Assembly (NCBI RefSeq): GCF_900129635.1
Contig: NZ_FSRB01000002.1
Span: forward strand, 1,082,727-1,146,726
Origin: Singulisphaera sp. GP187
Lineage (GTDB): Bacteria > Planctomycetota > Planctomycetia > Isosphaerales > Isosphaeraceae
DNA: 64,000 bases
Direction of reading: 5' to 3'
Notes under the pieces: generated by a model
What the model saw: only the letters and a program-made list of their open reading frames with translations
Told to the model about the DNA's origin: nothing
Database searches by the model: none
In this document: positions 26,470 to 35,077 of the stretch, one piece after another
Layout of the letters: the number at the start of each line of letters is the position of its first letter
Position numbering within the stretch: the first letter of the stretch is position 1
Made by a program: the position numbers and the translations under genes

Positions 26470-28248
26470 TTAGCGGCCGGCTTTCAGCGACGCAGGCACC
26501 AACTCCGGCAAGTACTTGACCGGTAGGGTGCCGTGGGCGAGTACGGCTTCGTGGTAGCGGCCGAGCTGGAAGTTGGCTCCCAGGTCGCGCTGGACCTTCA
26601 AGCGGAGGCGATTGAAGGCGGTGCGGCCGACGAAGTAGGTCGAGAGCTGGCAGGACGACTGCTTCGACCGGATGATCTTGCCGACGGCTTCGCCCTCGGT
26701 CTGGAAGGCGCGACCGGTGAGCAGCTCCATGGCCTGGGCGTCGGTCAATTCGCCGGCGTGCATCTCGTGGTCGAGGATCGCGTTGACGACCGCGCGGAGG
26801 TAGAACTTCAACTGGTGGAGCCGGAGCGCCAGGTCCCCTTCGCCGAACCCCTGGTCGAGCATCATCTGCTCGGTGTAGACCGCCCAGCCTTCGGCGAACG
26901 TACCCGACGAGAGGATCTTGCGGATCAGGGATGGGTGCAAGTTGCTCGCCTCGAGCTGGACGTAGTGGCCGGGGTACGCCTCGTGGATCGTCAGGATCTT
27001 GAGCATCGACCGGTTGTATTCTTGCAAGTAACTCGCCACCCGGTCGGGCTTCCAGTCGCTCGGCGGCGGGCTGATCGCGTACTCGCTCGAGCCGCGGACG
27101 TCGAGCGGAGGCGCGGGGTTCAGGTAGGCGACCGAGTTGCCCCGTTGGAACTCGGGCATCTCGATCACACGGCACTGGTCGGGCTCGGGAAGCGGCAGGA
27201 TGTCGTGCTTGGTGATGAACGTCTTGATCGCCGCGACGGTCGCCCGCGCATCGGCGACGAGCGTCTCCGGAGCCCCGTGAACCTTGCCCAGTTCGGCCAG
27301 GACTTGCCGGGTCATGAGCCGTCGGCCGTCGGCGTCGTCCGGGGGAATCGGCCGGCCCGGGAACGTGGTTCCCCAGAGTTGGCGGGCAATCACGGCCATT
27401 TCACGTTCCACCCGAATCGCCTCGGCCTGGGCTTCGGCGAGCACCTCATCGGCCGAGATTCCCGAGTCGAGTTCGAGCTCGAGCTTGCGGACGAATAAGT
27501 CTTTGCCGATCCTCCAGGAATCGGTCGCTTGCGGCAGCACGGTCTCGCGGAGGAACGTCAGGTAGTCCTCCAGGGCTGTGACGATCAGCTTGGCGCGGGC
27601 GCCGAGCTCCCCTTCTCCTTTGGGCTCACCGGTGAGTGTGAACAATTCCTCAGTATAGAACCCGATTGCCCCCTTGGTCTGGAGGATCGCGGTCTCGAGT
27701 TTTACCCGCGTCGGAATTTTTATCGTCGTCTTGGCCTGTTCCACGACCCTCGGGATGAACGCCATCCGCGCGATTGCATTCTTGAGATTCGTCGGCTTGG
27801 GGAGCGTCGATTGGGTGAGGAGGAGGTAGATGCTTTCGGTGAGATAACCGCCGTAGACGCGCGGGTCGTCCTCGAACGGCTGGAAGTTCTCGGCCAGCCA
27901 GATTTCGCGGGTGAGGTGGTGCCGCAAGATCTCGTAGTCGATCTGTGCGTTGCGAGAGAGCTTGGCGAACGTCACCTGACGCGGCAGCTCGGCCAGGGCC
28001 TTCCGGTCGCGTTCGACGTGTGCGGCTCGGGCTTCGGGGGAGAGGTCATCGAGCGCGTCGTCGAACCGATGGTCCCCCTGCCGGGTCGCCGTTAGCGGCT
28101 CGTCCTGGAACACTTGATCGAGGTAGACCTTGAAGTAGGTGGCGAGCGTTCCGTCTTCGCCGGACGGTGTCGGGAGGTCGCGGGCGAAGGCCGCCGAGGC
28201 ATTCCAGAGAACGGCCATTGTGCCGAGGATTACCGCCAATCGGATCAT
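26470..28248 (-). CDS. DUF885 family metallopeptidase-like secreted protein
   Basis: A 592-residue protein starting MIRLAVILGTMAVLWNASAA, a signal peptide. The DUF885 family is recognised by HEAYPGHYVQLE near residue 420, which gives the HExxxGH zinc site, and by FAEGWAVYTEQMMLDQGFGE shortly after. Members are distantly related to zinc carboxypeptidases and are common in exported form in planctomycetes and other Gram-negative bacteria. The start is chosen at the ATG preceded by GAGAGGA; the frame continues eight codons further upstream. It runs convergent with the secreted protein upstream and divergent from gap. The peptide substrate is unknown. Confidence 0.88.
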   Translation of the reverse strand: MIRLAVILGTMAVLWNASAAFARDLPTPSGEDGTLATYFKVYLDQVFQDEPLTATRQGDHRFDDALDDLSPEARAAHVERDRKALAELPRQVTFAKLSRNAQIDYEILRHHLTREIWLAENFQPFEDDPRVYGGYLTESIYLLLTQSTLPKPTNLKNAIARMAFIPRVVEQAKTTIKIPTRVKLETAILQTKGAIGFYTEELFTLTGEPKGEGELGARAKLIVTALEDYLTFLRETVLPQATDSWRIGKDLFVRKLELELDSGISADEVLAEAQAEAIRVEREMAVIARQLWGTTFPGRPIPPDDADGRRLMTRQVLAELGKVHGAPETLVADARATVAAIKTFITKHDILPLPEPDQCRVIEMPEFQRGNSVAYLNPAPPLDVRGSSEYAISPPPSDWKPDRVASYLQEYNRSMLKILTIHEAYPGHYVQLEASNLHPSLIRKILSSGTFAEGWAVYTEQMMLDQGFGEGDLALRLHQLKFYLRAVVNAILDHEMHAGELTDAQAMELLTGRAFQTEGEAVGKIIRSKQSSCQLSTYFVGRTAFNRLRLKVQRDLGANFQLGRYHEAVLAHGTLPVKYLPELVPASLKAGR

Positions 28249-28380
28249 GCTCGTTCCTCTCCCAAGGTTCATTCAGGATCAACTCGCCGCCTCGCGTGCT
28301 CGGCGGTGGTTGGGTTCGACAGCGCCGATCTTACCGGAGCCTGCGCCGCGGGGCCAAGCGTGACCGCTTAACCCCCTACG

Positions 28381-28410
28381 TTGACAGCGTTCTCGGCGGA
28401 CGCCTATAAT
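28381..28410 (+). promoter_or_regulatory. Sigma-70 type promoter of gap
   Basis: Consensus -35 TTGACA (28381-28386) and consensus -10 TATAAT (28405-28410) with an 18-base spacer lie about 109 bases before the gap start codon. This is the best promoter match in the window and fits a strongly expressed glycolytic operon. Confidence 0.8.
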
Positions 28411-28518
28411 TCGGACTCGGTCAGACGAAGCGATTGTCGACGCTGTTCAAAGGCAGAATCGCCGGGGCTGAAATTCAAGCGTTGGATTTCTTTTCGTAAG
28501 AAGGCAGGAGCGGGACGA

Positions 28519-29526
28519 ATGGCCGTTCGAGTTGGTATCAATGGTTTTGGCCGGATTGGCCGACTTGTGTTTCGGGCGTTGGCAGCGCGGCCTGACGACT
28601 TCGAGGTTGTCGCGATCAACGACCTCTCGGACGCCAAGCACCTCGCCCTCCTTCTGAAGTACGACAGCGTTCACGGGCCGTTCAAAGGGACGGTACAGGC
28701 CGGTGAACAGTCGCTGATCGTCAACGGCAAAGAGATCAAGATCACCCAGGAGAAGGATCCCGCCAACCTTCCTTGGAAGGCGTTGAAGACCCAGGTCGCC
28801 CTCGAGTCGACCGGCTTCTTCACCAACCGGGCCTCCCTGCAGAAGCACCTCGACGCCGGTGCCGACCGGGTGATCCTGAGCGCTCCGCCCAAGGACAAGC
28901 TCGACGCCACGATCGTCCTCGGGGTCAACGACAATATCCTCAAGGCCGAGCACCGGATCATCTCGAACGCCTCGTGCACGACGAACTGCCTGGCCCCGAT
29001 GGCCAAGGTGCTGCATGAGTCGTTCGGCATCGAGAAGGGCTTGATGACCACCTGCCACGCCTACACCAACGACCAGCGTGTGGCCGACCAGATCCATTCC
29101 GACCCCTACCGGGCCCGGGCCGCGGCGATCAACATCATCCCCTCGACCACCGGCGCCGCCAAGGCCGTGGGTGAGGTGATCCCCGACCTCAACGGCAAGC
29201 TCACCGGTTATTCGCTCCGCGTTCCGGTTCCCGATGGCTCGATCACCGACCTCACCTCGCAGCTCAAGCGCGATGTGACCAAGGAAGAAGTGAACGCCGC
29301 CATGAAGGCCGCCGCCGATGGCCCGCTCAAGGGGATCATCGAGTACGCGACCGACCCGTTGGTCTCGAGCGACATCATCGGCAACCCGCACTCCTGTATC
29401 TTCATGGGCGAATGGACGAACGTCATCCAGGGGAACCTGGTCAAGACGATCGCCTGGTACGACAATGAGTGGGGCTACTCCTGCCGGACCACGGAATTGA
29501 TCGCCAAGGTCGCCAAATTCGGTTGA
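28519..29526 (+). CDS. gap: Type I glyceraldehyde-3-phosphate dehydrogenase
   Basis: A 335-residue enzyme that oxidises glyceraldehyde-3-phosphate to 1,3-bisphosphoglycerate with NAD or NADP. The Rossmann motif is VGINGFGRIGRLVFRA at residues 4-19; the catalytic cysteine lies in NASCTTNCLAP near residue 154; WYDNEWGYSCR is at the C-terminus. Length and motifs are normal for the family. The ATG at 28519 gives the conserved MAVRVGINGFG start, although the frame is open back to 28381, which is inside the promoter. pgk follows, after a hairpin. Confidence 0.97.
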   Translation: MAVRVGINGFGRIGRLVFRALAARPDDFEVVAINDLSDAKHLALLLKYDSVHGPFKGTVQAGEQSLIVNGKEIKITQEKDPANLPWKALKTQVALESTGFFTNRASLQKHLDAGADRVILSAPPKDKLDATIVLGVNDNILKAEHRIISNASCTTNCLAPMAKVLHESFGIEKGLMTTCHAYTNDQRVADQIHSDPYRARAAAINIIPSTTGAAKAVGEVIPDLNGKLTGYSLRVPVPDGSITDLTSQLKRDVTKEEVNAAMKAAADGPLKGIIEYATDPLVSSDIIGNPHSCIFMGEWTNVIQGNLVKTIAWYDNEWGYSCRTTELIAKVAKFG

Positions 29527-29549
29527 TCGGTCGCGTCTGTGACCCCATC

Positions 29550-29592
29550 TTGATGCCCAATGTCCGAGATCAGTTCGGACATTGGGCATCAA
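29550..29592 (+). terminator. Large hairpin between gap and pgk
   Basis: A perfect 18-bp stem TTGATGCCCAATGTCCGA with a seven-base loop lies 23 bases after the gap stop. There is no T-run and pgk begins 38 bases later, so it may stabilise the gap transcript or lower read-through into pgk rather than end it fully. Confidence 0.6.
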
Positions 29593-29630
29593 GCATAAGT
29601 TCCTCCCCGAGCTAACTAAGGATCCTTGCG

Positions 29631-30821
29631 TTGTCCAAGCAGACCATTCGTGACCTGGACCTGAGTGGCAAGAAGGTGCTCGTCCGGGTTGACTTCAACG
29701 TCCCCCTGACCAAAGAAGGCGCGGTCTCCGATGACCGTCGGATCAAGGCGGCCCTGCCGACCTTGAACTTTGCCCTCGAGCATGGGGCGAGCCTCGTCCT
29801 CGTGAGCCACCTGGGGCGCCCTTCGGGCAAGCCCGAAGAAGACGCCGCGTTCCGGTTGGATCGGGTGGCGGAACGGCTGCAAGAGTTGCTCGGCCGGCCG
29901 GTCACCAAGGTCAATGACACCGTCGGACCCGAAGCGCAAGCCGCCGCGGCCGCCTTGGCTCCGGGGGGAGTGCTCGTTCTCGAGAACGTGCGGTTCAACC
30001 CGGGCGAGAAGAAGGGCGACCCCACGTTCGCCGCCGCCTTGGCCGGACTCGCCGACGCCTACGTCAACGACGCGTTCGGGACCTGCCACCGCGACGAAGC
30101 GTCGATGGTCGCCGTCCCCGAGTGCTTCCCAGCCGATCGCCGCGCCATCGGGTTCCTGGTCGAGAAAGAGTTGCAGATTCTCGATACCCTGCTGAAACAC
30201 CCCAAGCCGCCCATGGTGGCGCTGATGGGCGGGGCGAAGGTCTCCGACAAGATCCTGGTCATCGAGAACCTGCTCCCCAAGGTCGAGCGGCTCCTGATCG
30301 GGGGCGCGATGACCTACACCTTCCTCAAGGCGCAGGGACATCCGACCGGCAAGAGCCGGGTCGAGGCCGACAAGCTTGACGAGGCCCGCCACCTGCTCGA
30401 GCTGGCCGGCGACAAGCTGGTCCTGCCCCAGGATCACCTGGTGGCCACGTCGCTCGACCCGAACGCCGAGACCAAGGTCGTGGCGGGGACCGAGATCCCC
30501 GACGGCTGGCTCGGCCTCGACATCGGCCCGGCGACCGCGGCCGCTTACGGCGAACTGATCAAGAACGCCGGTACCGTGATCTGGAACGGGCCGATGGGCA
30601 AGTTCGAGGATGAGCCGTACCGCAAGGGGACGGTCAAGGTGGCCGAGGCCATGGCCGACTCGGCAGGGGTGACCGTCGTCGGTGGCGGTGAGACGGCCGA
30701 AGCGGTCGAGGAATTCGGCTACGCCGAGAAGATGAGCCACGTCTCGACGGGTGGAGGCGCCTTTCTTGAGTGCCTCGAAGGAAAATCGTTCAACTCCTTG
30801 AAAGTCATTCCCGATCGTTAA
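29631..30821 (+). CDS. pgk: Phosphoglycerate kinase
   Basis: A 396-residue enzyme that transfers phosphate from 1,3-bisphosphoglycerate to ADP in glycolysis. It begins at a TTG codon (SKQTIRDLDLSGKKVLVRVD) with AAGGA about nine bases upstream. Typical motifs are RVDFNVPL near residue 19, SHLGRPSG near 60, and GGGETAEAVEEFG, followed by SHVSTGGGAFLECLEGK near the C-terminus. All are intact and the length is normal. It sits between gap and rpe, forming a central carbon cluster. Confidence 0.97.
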   Translation: MSKQTIRDLDLSGKKVLVRVDFNVPLTKEGAVSDDRRIKAALPTLNFALEHGASLVLVSHLGRPSGKPEEDAAFRLDRVAERLQELLGRPVTKVNDTVGPEAQAAAAALAPGGVLVLENVRFNPGEKKGDPTFAAALAGLADAYVNDAFGTCHRDEASMVAVPECFPADRRAIGFLVEKELQILDTLLKHPKPPMVALMGGAKVSDKILVIENLLPKVERLLIGGAMTYTFLKAQGHPTGKSRVEADKLDEARHLLELAGDKLVLPQDHLVATSLDPNAETKVVAGTEIPDGWLGLDIGPATAAAYGELIKNAGTVIWNGPMGKFEDEPYRKGTVKVAEAMADSAGVTVVGGGETAEAVEEFGYAEKMSHVSTGGGAFLECLEGKSFNSLKVIPDR

Positions 30822-30915
30822 ACGATAAGGGCCGCTCGTTCATTTTTTTGGATCGGGGCGGATCGTCCCGGGCGAGATTCAACGTCTCGTCCGGGTTGGG
30901 GGAGCGAACAGTTTT

Positions 30916-31638
30916 ATGGCAGAGGTACGCCAATCGCCGGCCGCTCGCGAGGCCAGGCTCGCGGTTTTGATGGGTGCGGAACGTCCCCTGGTGACGCCTT
31001 CGCTCCTGAATTGTGACTTCGCGCGGATGGCCGAGGAGCTCGAGGCGCTCAAGCAGGCCGGGACGATCGCGGTCCACCTGGACGTGATGGACGGGCACTT
31101 CGTGCCCAACTTCACGTACGGTGCGCCCGTGATCAAAGATTGGCGGCCTCGGACGGATTTTCCGTTCGACACGCACTTGATGATGAGCGACCCCGGCCGC
31201 TACCTGGATGATTTCATTCGAGCGGGCTGCGACGTCATCATTTTCCACATCGAGGCCGTGCCGGAGCCAACCCCCCTGCTCCGCCGGATCCGAGCGGCCG
31301 GTTGCCATGCGGCGCTCGCCCTCAACCCGCCGACGCCCGTGTCGGCGATTGAGCCGTTTTTGGATGAGTTGGATGCCGTCCTGGTCATGAGCGTGATGCC
31401 CGGCTTTGGCGGGCAGGCGTTCGAGCCGTCGGTTCTCGAGAAGGTCCGCACTTTGCGGGCGGCCCGTCCCGAGCTGCCGATCTCGATCGATGGCGGTATC
31501 AATCCGACGACTGCGGCCGAGGCCGTCGCGGCCGGAGTCACGCAACTGGTCGCCGGCTCGGCGGTGTTCCGCAACGATGGCAACTACGCGGCAGCCCTGG
31601 CCGAGTTGGTCCAGGGCGCGCGCCGCGGGATCGAATGA
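30916..31638 (+). CDS. rpe: Ribulose-phosphate 3-epimerase
   Basis: A 240-residue TIM-barrel enzyme that interconverts ribulose-5-phosphate and xylulose-5-phosphate. Visible motifs are TPSLLNCDFARM near residue 27, HLDVMDGHFVPNFTYG near 50 with the metal-binding His and Asp, VLVMSVMPGFGGQAFEP near 156, and the second metal Asp in ISIDGGINPTT. The first 20 residues are extra relative to most Rpe proteins; an internal ATG at 30970 (MGAERPLVTPSLL) could be the real start. It lies 94 bases after pgk. Confidence 0.95.
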   Translation: MAEVRQSPAAREARLAVLMGAERPLVTPSLLNCDFARMAEELEALKQAGTIAVHLDVMDGHFVPNFTYGAPVIKDWRPRTDFPFDTHLMMSDPGRYLDDFIRAGCDVIIFHIEAVPEPTPLLRRIRAAGCHAALALNPPTPVSAIEPFLDELDAVLVMSVMPGFGGQAFEPSVLEKVRTLRAARPELPISIDGGINPTTAAEAVAAGVTQLVAGSAVFRNDGNYAAALAELVQGARRGIE

Positions 31639-31679
31639 GGTGGGGGTCCGGCCCTAAGGGCTCGGCCACCGTCGTGCGA

Positions 31680-32273
31680 ATGACCCAGGTCGTTTTGATC
31701 CGGCCCGGCGCGACCGCCTATGACGAGCAGAATCGTGTCCAGGGGATCCTTGATATCCCCTTGAGCGATCGAGGCCGCGTCGAGGTGGTTCAGCTCGCCG
31801 AAAAATTAGCCGAGCCCTGTTCCGGGATTGCCCGGCTCACGGCGCTTTATTGTGGGCCCGGCGAGAGCGTCGTGCGAACGGCTGAGACCGTTGGCAAGGC
31901 GCTCGGACTTCGCCCGAAGCGGATCGACTGTCTCCGCAACCTCGATCAGGGACTGTGGCAAGGGCTTCAGTTCGACGAGATCAAAAGGCGCAACCTCAAG
32001 GTCTTCCGCCAATGGCTCGACGACCCCGTCACCGTCTGCCCCCCTCTGGGTGAGACGATCGAGAATGCCCAGGAGCGGATCAAGCAGGCGCTTCGGCCGC
32101 TCATCCGCCGCCACCATGACGAGTCGATCGGACTGGTCGCCGGAGAGCCGATCGCCCAGCTCATCGCCTGCTACCTCCGCCGCGACCCTCGGGTCCAACT
32201 CGAGGACCGTGTCCCCACCGGCGGCTTCGAGCGCATCGAGTTTTCACCCGACTCCGAACGCAACGGCCACTGA
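31680..32273 (+). CDS. Phosphoglycerate-mutase-fold protein lacking catalytic histidines
   Basis: A 197-residue protein of the histidine-phosphatase fold (MTQVVLIRPGATAYDEQNRV, GILDIPLSDRGRVEV, LRNLDQGLWQGL). The signature RHG is RPG at residues 8-10, so the phospho-accepting histidine is a proline. The second catalytic histidine, normally in a V(S/A)HG turn, is absent: the site reads GLVAGEPIAQLIA. The arginine of the RTAET segment and the acidic LDQGLW loop remain. It is therefore probably not a phosphatase and may bind a phosphorylated ligand or act as a scaffold. It lies 41 bases after rpe. The frame is open 45 bases upstream of the chosen ATG. Confidence 0.82.
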   Translation: MTQVVLIRPGATAYDEQNRVQGILDIPLSDRGRVEVVQLAEKLAEPCSGIARLTALYCGPGESVVRTAETVGKALGLRPKRIDCLRNLDQGLWQGLQFDEIKRRNLKVFRQWLDDPVTVCPPLGETIENAQERIKQALRPLIRRHHDESIGLVAGEPIAQLIACYLRRDPRVQLEDRVPTGGFERIEFSPDSERNGH

Positions 32274-32325
32274 AAAAGCGATTTCCGGCGTTCTCCTGTC
32301 CGATGAACAGACAGGCATGGAGCCG

Positions 32326-32370
32326 CGAGGGACAATGCGGGGTCGACGGCCCTCGTTCGTTTTTTTTTTT
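32326..32370 (+). terminator. Possible terminator with long T-run
   Basis: A short stem CGAGGG/CCCTCG with a large loop is followed by TTCG and then eleven T (32360-32370), between the phosphatase-like gene and accD. The stem is weak, but the T-run is striking in this GC-rich DNA. Confidence 0.4.
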
Positions 32371-32425
32371 GCTAACGATCCACCCGCTCCTAAATTCTGC
32401 TTTGAGGAATCACGGACCTCGGCCA

Positions 32426-33268
32426 ATGAGACATCGACCGACGGTGAATGCCTGGCATGGACACTTCGAACCCAAGCGGGTCCCCGAAGGGGTCTGGATG
32501 CGTTGCGATGGCTGCCAGGCCACGCTCTTCCGCAAGCAGGTCGAGGAGAACCTCAACGTTTGCCCGGAATGCAACCATCACTTCGTGGTCTCGGCGGTCG
32601 ACCGGATCGCCCAGTTGCTTGACCCCGACACGTTCGAGGAGTGGTTTCCGGATTTACGGCCAGGGGATCCGCTGGGGTTCAACGACCGTCGCCCCTACCC
32701 CGATCGGGTCCATGCCGAGCAGGAGCGGACCGGCCTGAATGAGGCGGCCGTCGTCGGCCAAGGGTTCATCAAGGGGATCCGGCTCGTCTTTGGCCTGACC
32801 GACAGCAGCTTCATCATGGGAAGCATGGGGTCGGTCGTGGGGGAGAAGCTCACGCGTGCGATGGAGGAAGCGACCCGTCAGCAGCTCCCGCTGGTGATCG
32901 TCTCGGGGTCGGGGGGTGGAGCGCGGATGCACGAGGGGATTCTCTCCTTGATGCAGATGGCCAAGGTCTCGGCCGCCCTGGCCCGGCACCACGCGGCGGG
33001 CGGCCTGTTCATCAGTGTCCTGACGAATCCGACCATGGGAGGGGTGGCCGCGAGCTTCGCCTCCCTCGGGGACATCATTCTGGCCGAGCCGAAGGCCCTG
33101 ATCGGGTTCGCGGGCCCCAAGGTGATCGCCCAGACCGTTCGGGTCCAGCTCCCGAACGGCTTCCAGACGAGCGAGTTTCTGCTGGAACACGGCTTCCTCG
33201 ACCGCATCGTGCATCGACGCGACCTGCGGAGCATGCTCGCCCAGTTGATCGGCTACTTCACGCCTTGA
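32426..33268 (+). CDS. accD: Acetyl-CoA carboxylase carboxyltransferase subunit beta
   Basis: This 280-residue protein is the beta subunit of the transferase that makes malonyl-CoA for fatty acid synthesis. The N-terminal zinc ribbon is complete (CDGC near residue 27 and CPECNHHF near 46). The carboxyltransferase core is recognised by GSMGSVVGEKLTRAMEEA, VSGSGGGARMHEGILSLMQM, VLTNPTMGGVAASFASLGD and ALIGFAGPKVI. The start at 32426 is chosen because it gives the usual short lead before the zinc ribbon; the frame runs back through a T-run. accA is not in the window. The gene converges on, and overlaps by 11 bases, the PIG-L deacetylase gene. Confidence 0.96.
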   Translation: MRHRPTVNAWHGHFEPKRVPEGVWMRCDGCQATLFRKQVEENLNVCPECNHHFVVSAVDRIAQLLDPDTFEEWFPDLRPGDPLGFNDRRPYPDRVHAEQERTGLNEAAVVGQGFIKGIRLVFGLTDSSFIMGSMGSVVGEKLTRAMEEATRQQLPLVIVSGSGGGARMHEGILSLMQMAKVSAALARHHAAGGLFISVLTNPTMGGVAASFASLGDIILAEPKALIGFAGPKVIAQTVRVQLPNGFQTSEFLLEHGFLDRIVHRRDLRSMLAQLIGYFTP

Positions 33269-34040
33269 CCACGCCACCTCGGCCGTCTTGTCCCAGCAGC
33301 TTCAACAGCAGGTTGTCGTGGGGATAGGCGTGCCCGAGGTACTGGCGGAACGCCTCGGCCTGCTCGACCCCCACCTCCGACCCGCGGCGGGCGCCCCACT
33401 TCGCCTGGCTGTCGAGATATTCATCAATGCCATGCTGACGGAGCAGCCAATTGCGCTGGCTGGCGTGGCAGGCGAGCATCTCCCGCTTGAGCGCGAAGAC
33501 CCGCGTGACGTCGACGTGGAACCCGGCCGCCTGGAGCCGGCCGTCGCGATCCCCGCCTTCGATGGCGTCCACGTAGTAGAGGTGCGGGATCTTCTCGAGC
33601 GGGGGGGCCGGCTCCCATTGGCGGGTGACGTAGTTCGGGATCGGCGCGGTGAAGCAGGCGTCGCGGACCAGGAGGCTCGTCATCTCGTGGTCGCAGAGAT
33701 AGTCGGCCGGTGGGGCCGTCAGGATCACGTCGGGCCGGATTCGCCGCAGGGCCTCGGTCACGCGCCGGCGGGACTCATCATCGTTGAAGATGGCCAGGTC
33801 GCGGAATTCCAGACAGAGGCAGTCGGCCCCGAGCAAGTCGGCCGCCGCCGCGGACTCGGCGCGGCGGATCGCGGCGATCGCTTCGGCATCATGCTCCGCG
33901 CTTCCGCAATCGCCGGGCGTCATCGTGGCCAGGGTGAGGTGACAGCCCGCATCACGCAGGAGTGCCAGCGTGCCCGCACACTGGAATTCAATGTCGTCAG
34001 GATGGGAATGCAGGGCGAGAACGCGGATCGGCGCGGTCAT
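33258..34040 (-). CDS. PIG-L/LmbE family deacetylase
   Basis: A 260-residue protein of the LmbE-like zinc deacetylase family. The zinc-binding motif (A/S)HPDD appears as LHSHPDDIEFQCAGTLALL at the N-terminus; the third ligand is probably the histidine of YLCDHEMTS near residue 117. Family members remove acetyl groups from N-acetylglucosamine-type substrates, for example in BshB and MshB; the substrate here is unknown. The 3' end overlaps accD on the other strand by 11 bases. It is divergent from lexA, with a 283-base gap. Confidence 0.92.
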   Translation of the reverse strand: MTAPIRVLALHSHPDDIEFQCAGTLALLRDAGCHLTLATMTPGDCGSAEHDAEAIAAIRRAESAAAADLLGADCLCLEFRDLAIFNDDESRRRVTEALRRIRPDVILTAPPADYLCDHEMTSLLVRDACFTAPIPNYVTRQWEPAPPLEKIPHLYYVDAIEGGDRDGRLQAAGFHVDVTRVFALKREMLACHASQRNWLLRQHGIDEYLDSQAKWGARRGSEVGVEQAEAFRQYLGHAYPHDNLLLKLLGQDGRGGVVKA

Positions 34041-34323
34041 GGCGATCTCCGAAAGTGCGAAAACCGAAACAAAGGAGTCCCCAGCAAAACCAGATCCCTC
34101 GCCAGTGAGGGCCGAAGTCCTGCGGAAAAACAGGCATTCTCACCATTTTACCGCAACTCAGCCACCGTCTTTCGCGCGGTGAATCCCCTTTTTTTGGGAA
34201 AATGTTCTCGCGTGCGCTAGACGACCTGTGTACATTAGCCACAAAGGGTCAGTTGGTGATCGTCCGTTCGTAGGACGGTCATTGGCCTCGACACAAGCGA
34301 TCTGCCCACCTCGGAGCCTTCCC

Positions 34324-34929
34324 ATGGCCGACCTTGAAATGCTGACGTCGCGGCAGCGAGAGATTTACAACTTTATCCGCAGCAAAATTCAAGGGCGTGG
34401 CTACGGGCCGACCGTCCGTGAAATCGGGATTCAGTTCCAGATCAAGAGTCCCAACGGGGTGATGTGCCACCTCAAGGCCCTTCAGAAGAAGGGCCTGATT
34501 CATCGCGAGCCGAACATGTCGCGCGCGATTCAATTGCTCGACGACCCGACCTCGGCCCCCGTCTCGGGCTTGAAGCTGCTCGGGCGGATCGCCGCCGGTC
34601 AGCCGATCGAGGCCATCGAGCAGGATGAGGAACTCGGCTTCGCCGAATGGGAAGGGGCCGACGACAAGTTCGCCCTGCGCGTGTCGGGCAACTCGATGAT
34701 CGAGGAACACATCGCCGACGGCGACTTCGTCGTCATCAAGCGGGCGGATCAGGCCCGTGACGGCCAGATCGTTGCCGTTCGTGACGACGAAGGGGAAGCC
34801 ACCCTCAAAAAGTTCTTCCGCGAGCGGAACCGAGTGCGCCTTGAACCGGCCAACAAGACGATGAAGCCGATCTTCCGCGACAACGTCGAAATCCTCGGGA
34901 TCCTCGTTGGCGTCGTTCGCAAGTATTGA
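34324..34929 (+). CDS. lexA: LexA-like SOS repressor
   Basis: A 201-residue protein with an N-terminal winged helix (LTSRQREIYNFIRSKIQGRG, TVREIGIQFQIKSPNGVMCH) and a C-terminal S24 self-cleavage domain. The expected Ala-Gly cleavage site is in GRIAAGQPIEA near residue 94, the nucleophilic serine in SGNSMIEEHIADGDF near 121, and the general-base lysine in ATLKKFF near 158. It should repress DNA-repair genes and cleave itself on RecA filaments. The only dyad seen upstream is CGTCC-N7-GGACG at 34261-34277, which may or may not be its operator. Confidence 0.95.
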   Translation: MADLEMLTSRQREIYNFIRSKIQGRGYGPTVREIGIQFQIKSPNGVMCHLKALQKKGLIHREPNMSRAIQLLDDPTSAPVSGLKLLGRIAAGQPIEAIEQDEELGFAEWEGADDKFALRVSGNSMIEEHIADGDFVVIKRADQARDGQIVAVRDDEGEATLKKFFRERNRVRLEPANKTMKPIFRDNVEILGILVGVVRKY

Positions 34930-34979
34930 GCATGGCTTGACGTCTTAAGACGAAGGGCCTCGCGTCGGTTTTCAATTTC

Positions 34980-35023
34980 AACGACCCGATCCAGGGCGAG
35001 GAATCGCCCTGGATCGGGTCGTT
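34980..35023 (+). terminator. Strong intrinsic terminator after lexA
   Basis: A perfect 20-bp stem AACGACCCGATCCAGGGCGA with a GGAA loop is followed by GTTTGATTT. It begins 51 bases after the lexA stop. Confidence 0.85.
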
Positions 35024-35044
35024 GTTTGATTTCCTGACGCTCCC

Positions 35045-35066
35045 CGCTCGCCTTTTGGGGCGAGCG
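35045..35066. repeat. CGCTCGCC palindrome copy
   Basis: An 8-bp stem CGCTCGCC/GGCGAGCG, preceded by GACGCTCCC, lies between the lexA terminator and the 3' end of the kinase gene. It is another member of the dispersed palindrome family. Confidence 0.8.
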
Positions 35067-35077
35067 AAGCGATGCGT

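Noticed and set aside
34228..34323. Longer N-terminus for LexA from 34228
   Set aside because: The extra residues have no likeness to LexA, and the ATG at 34324 gives the normal MADLEMLTSRQREI start.
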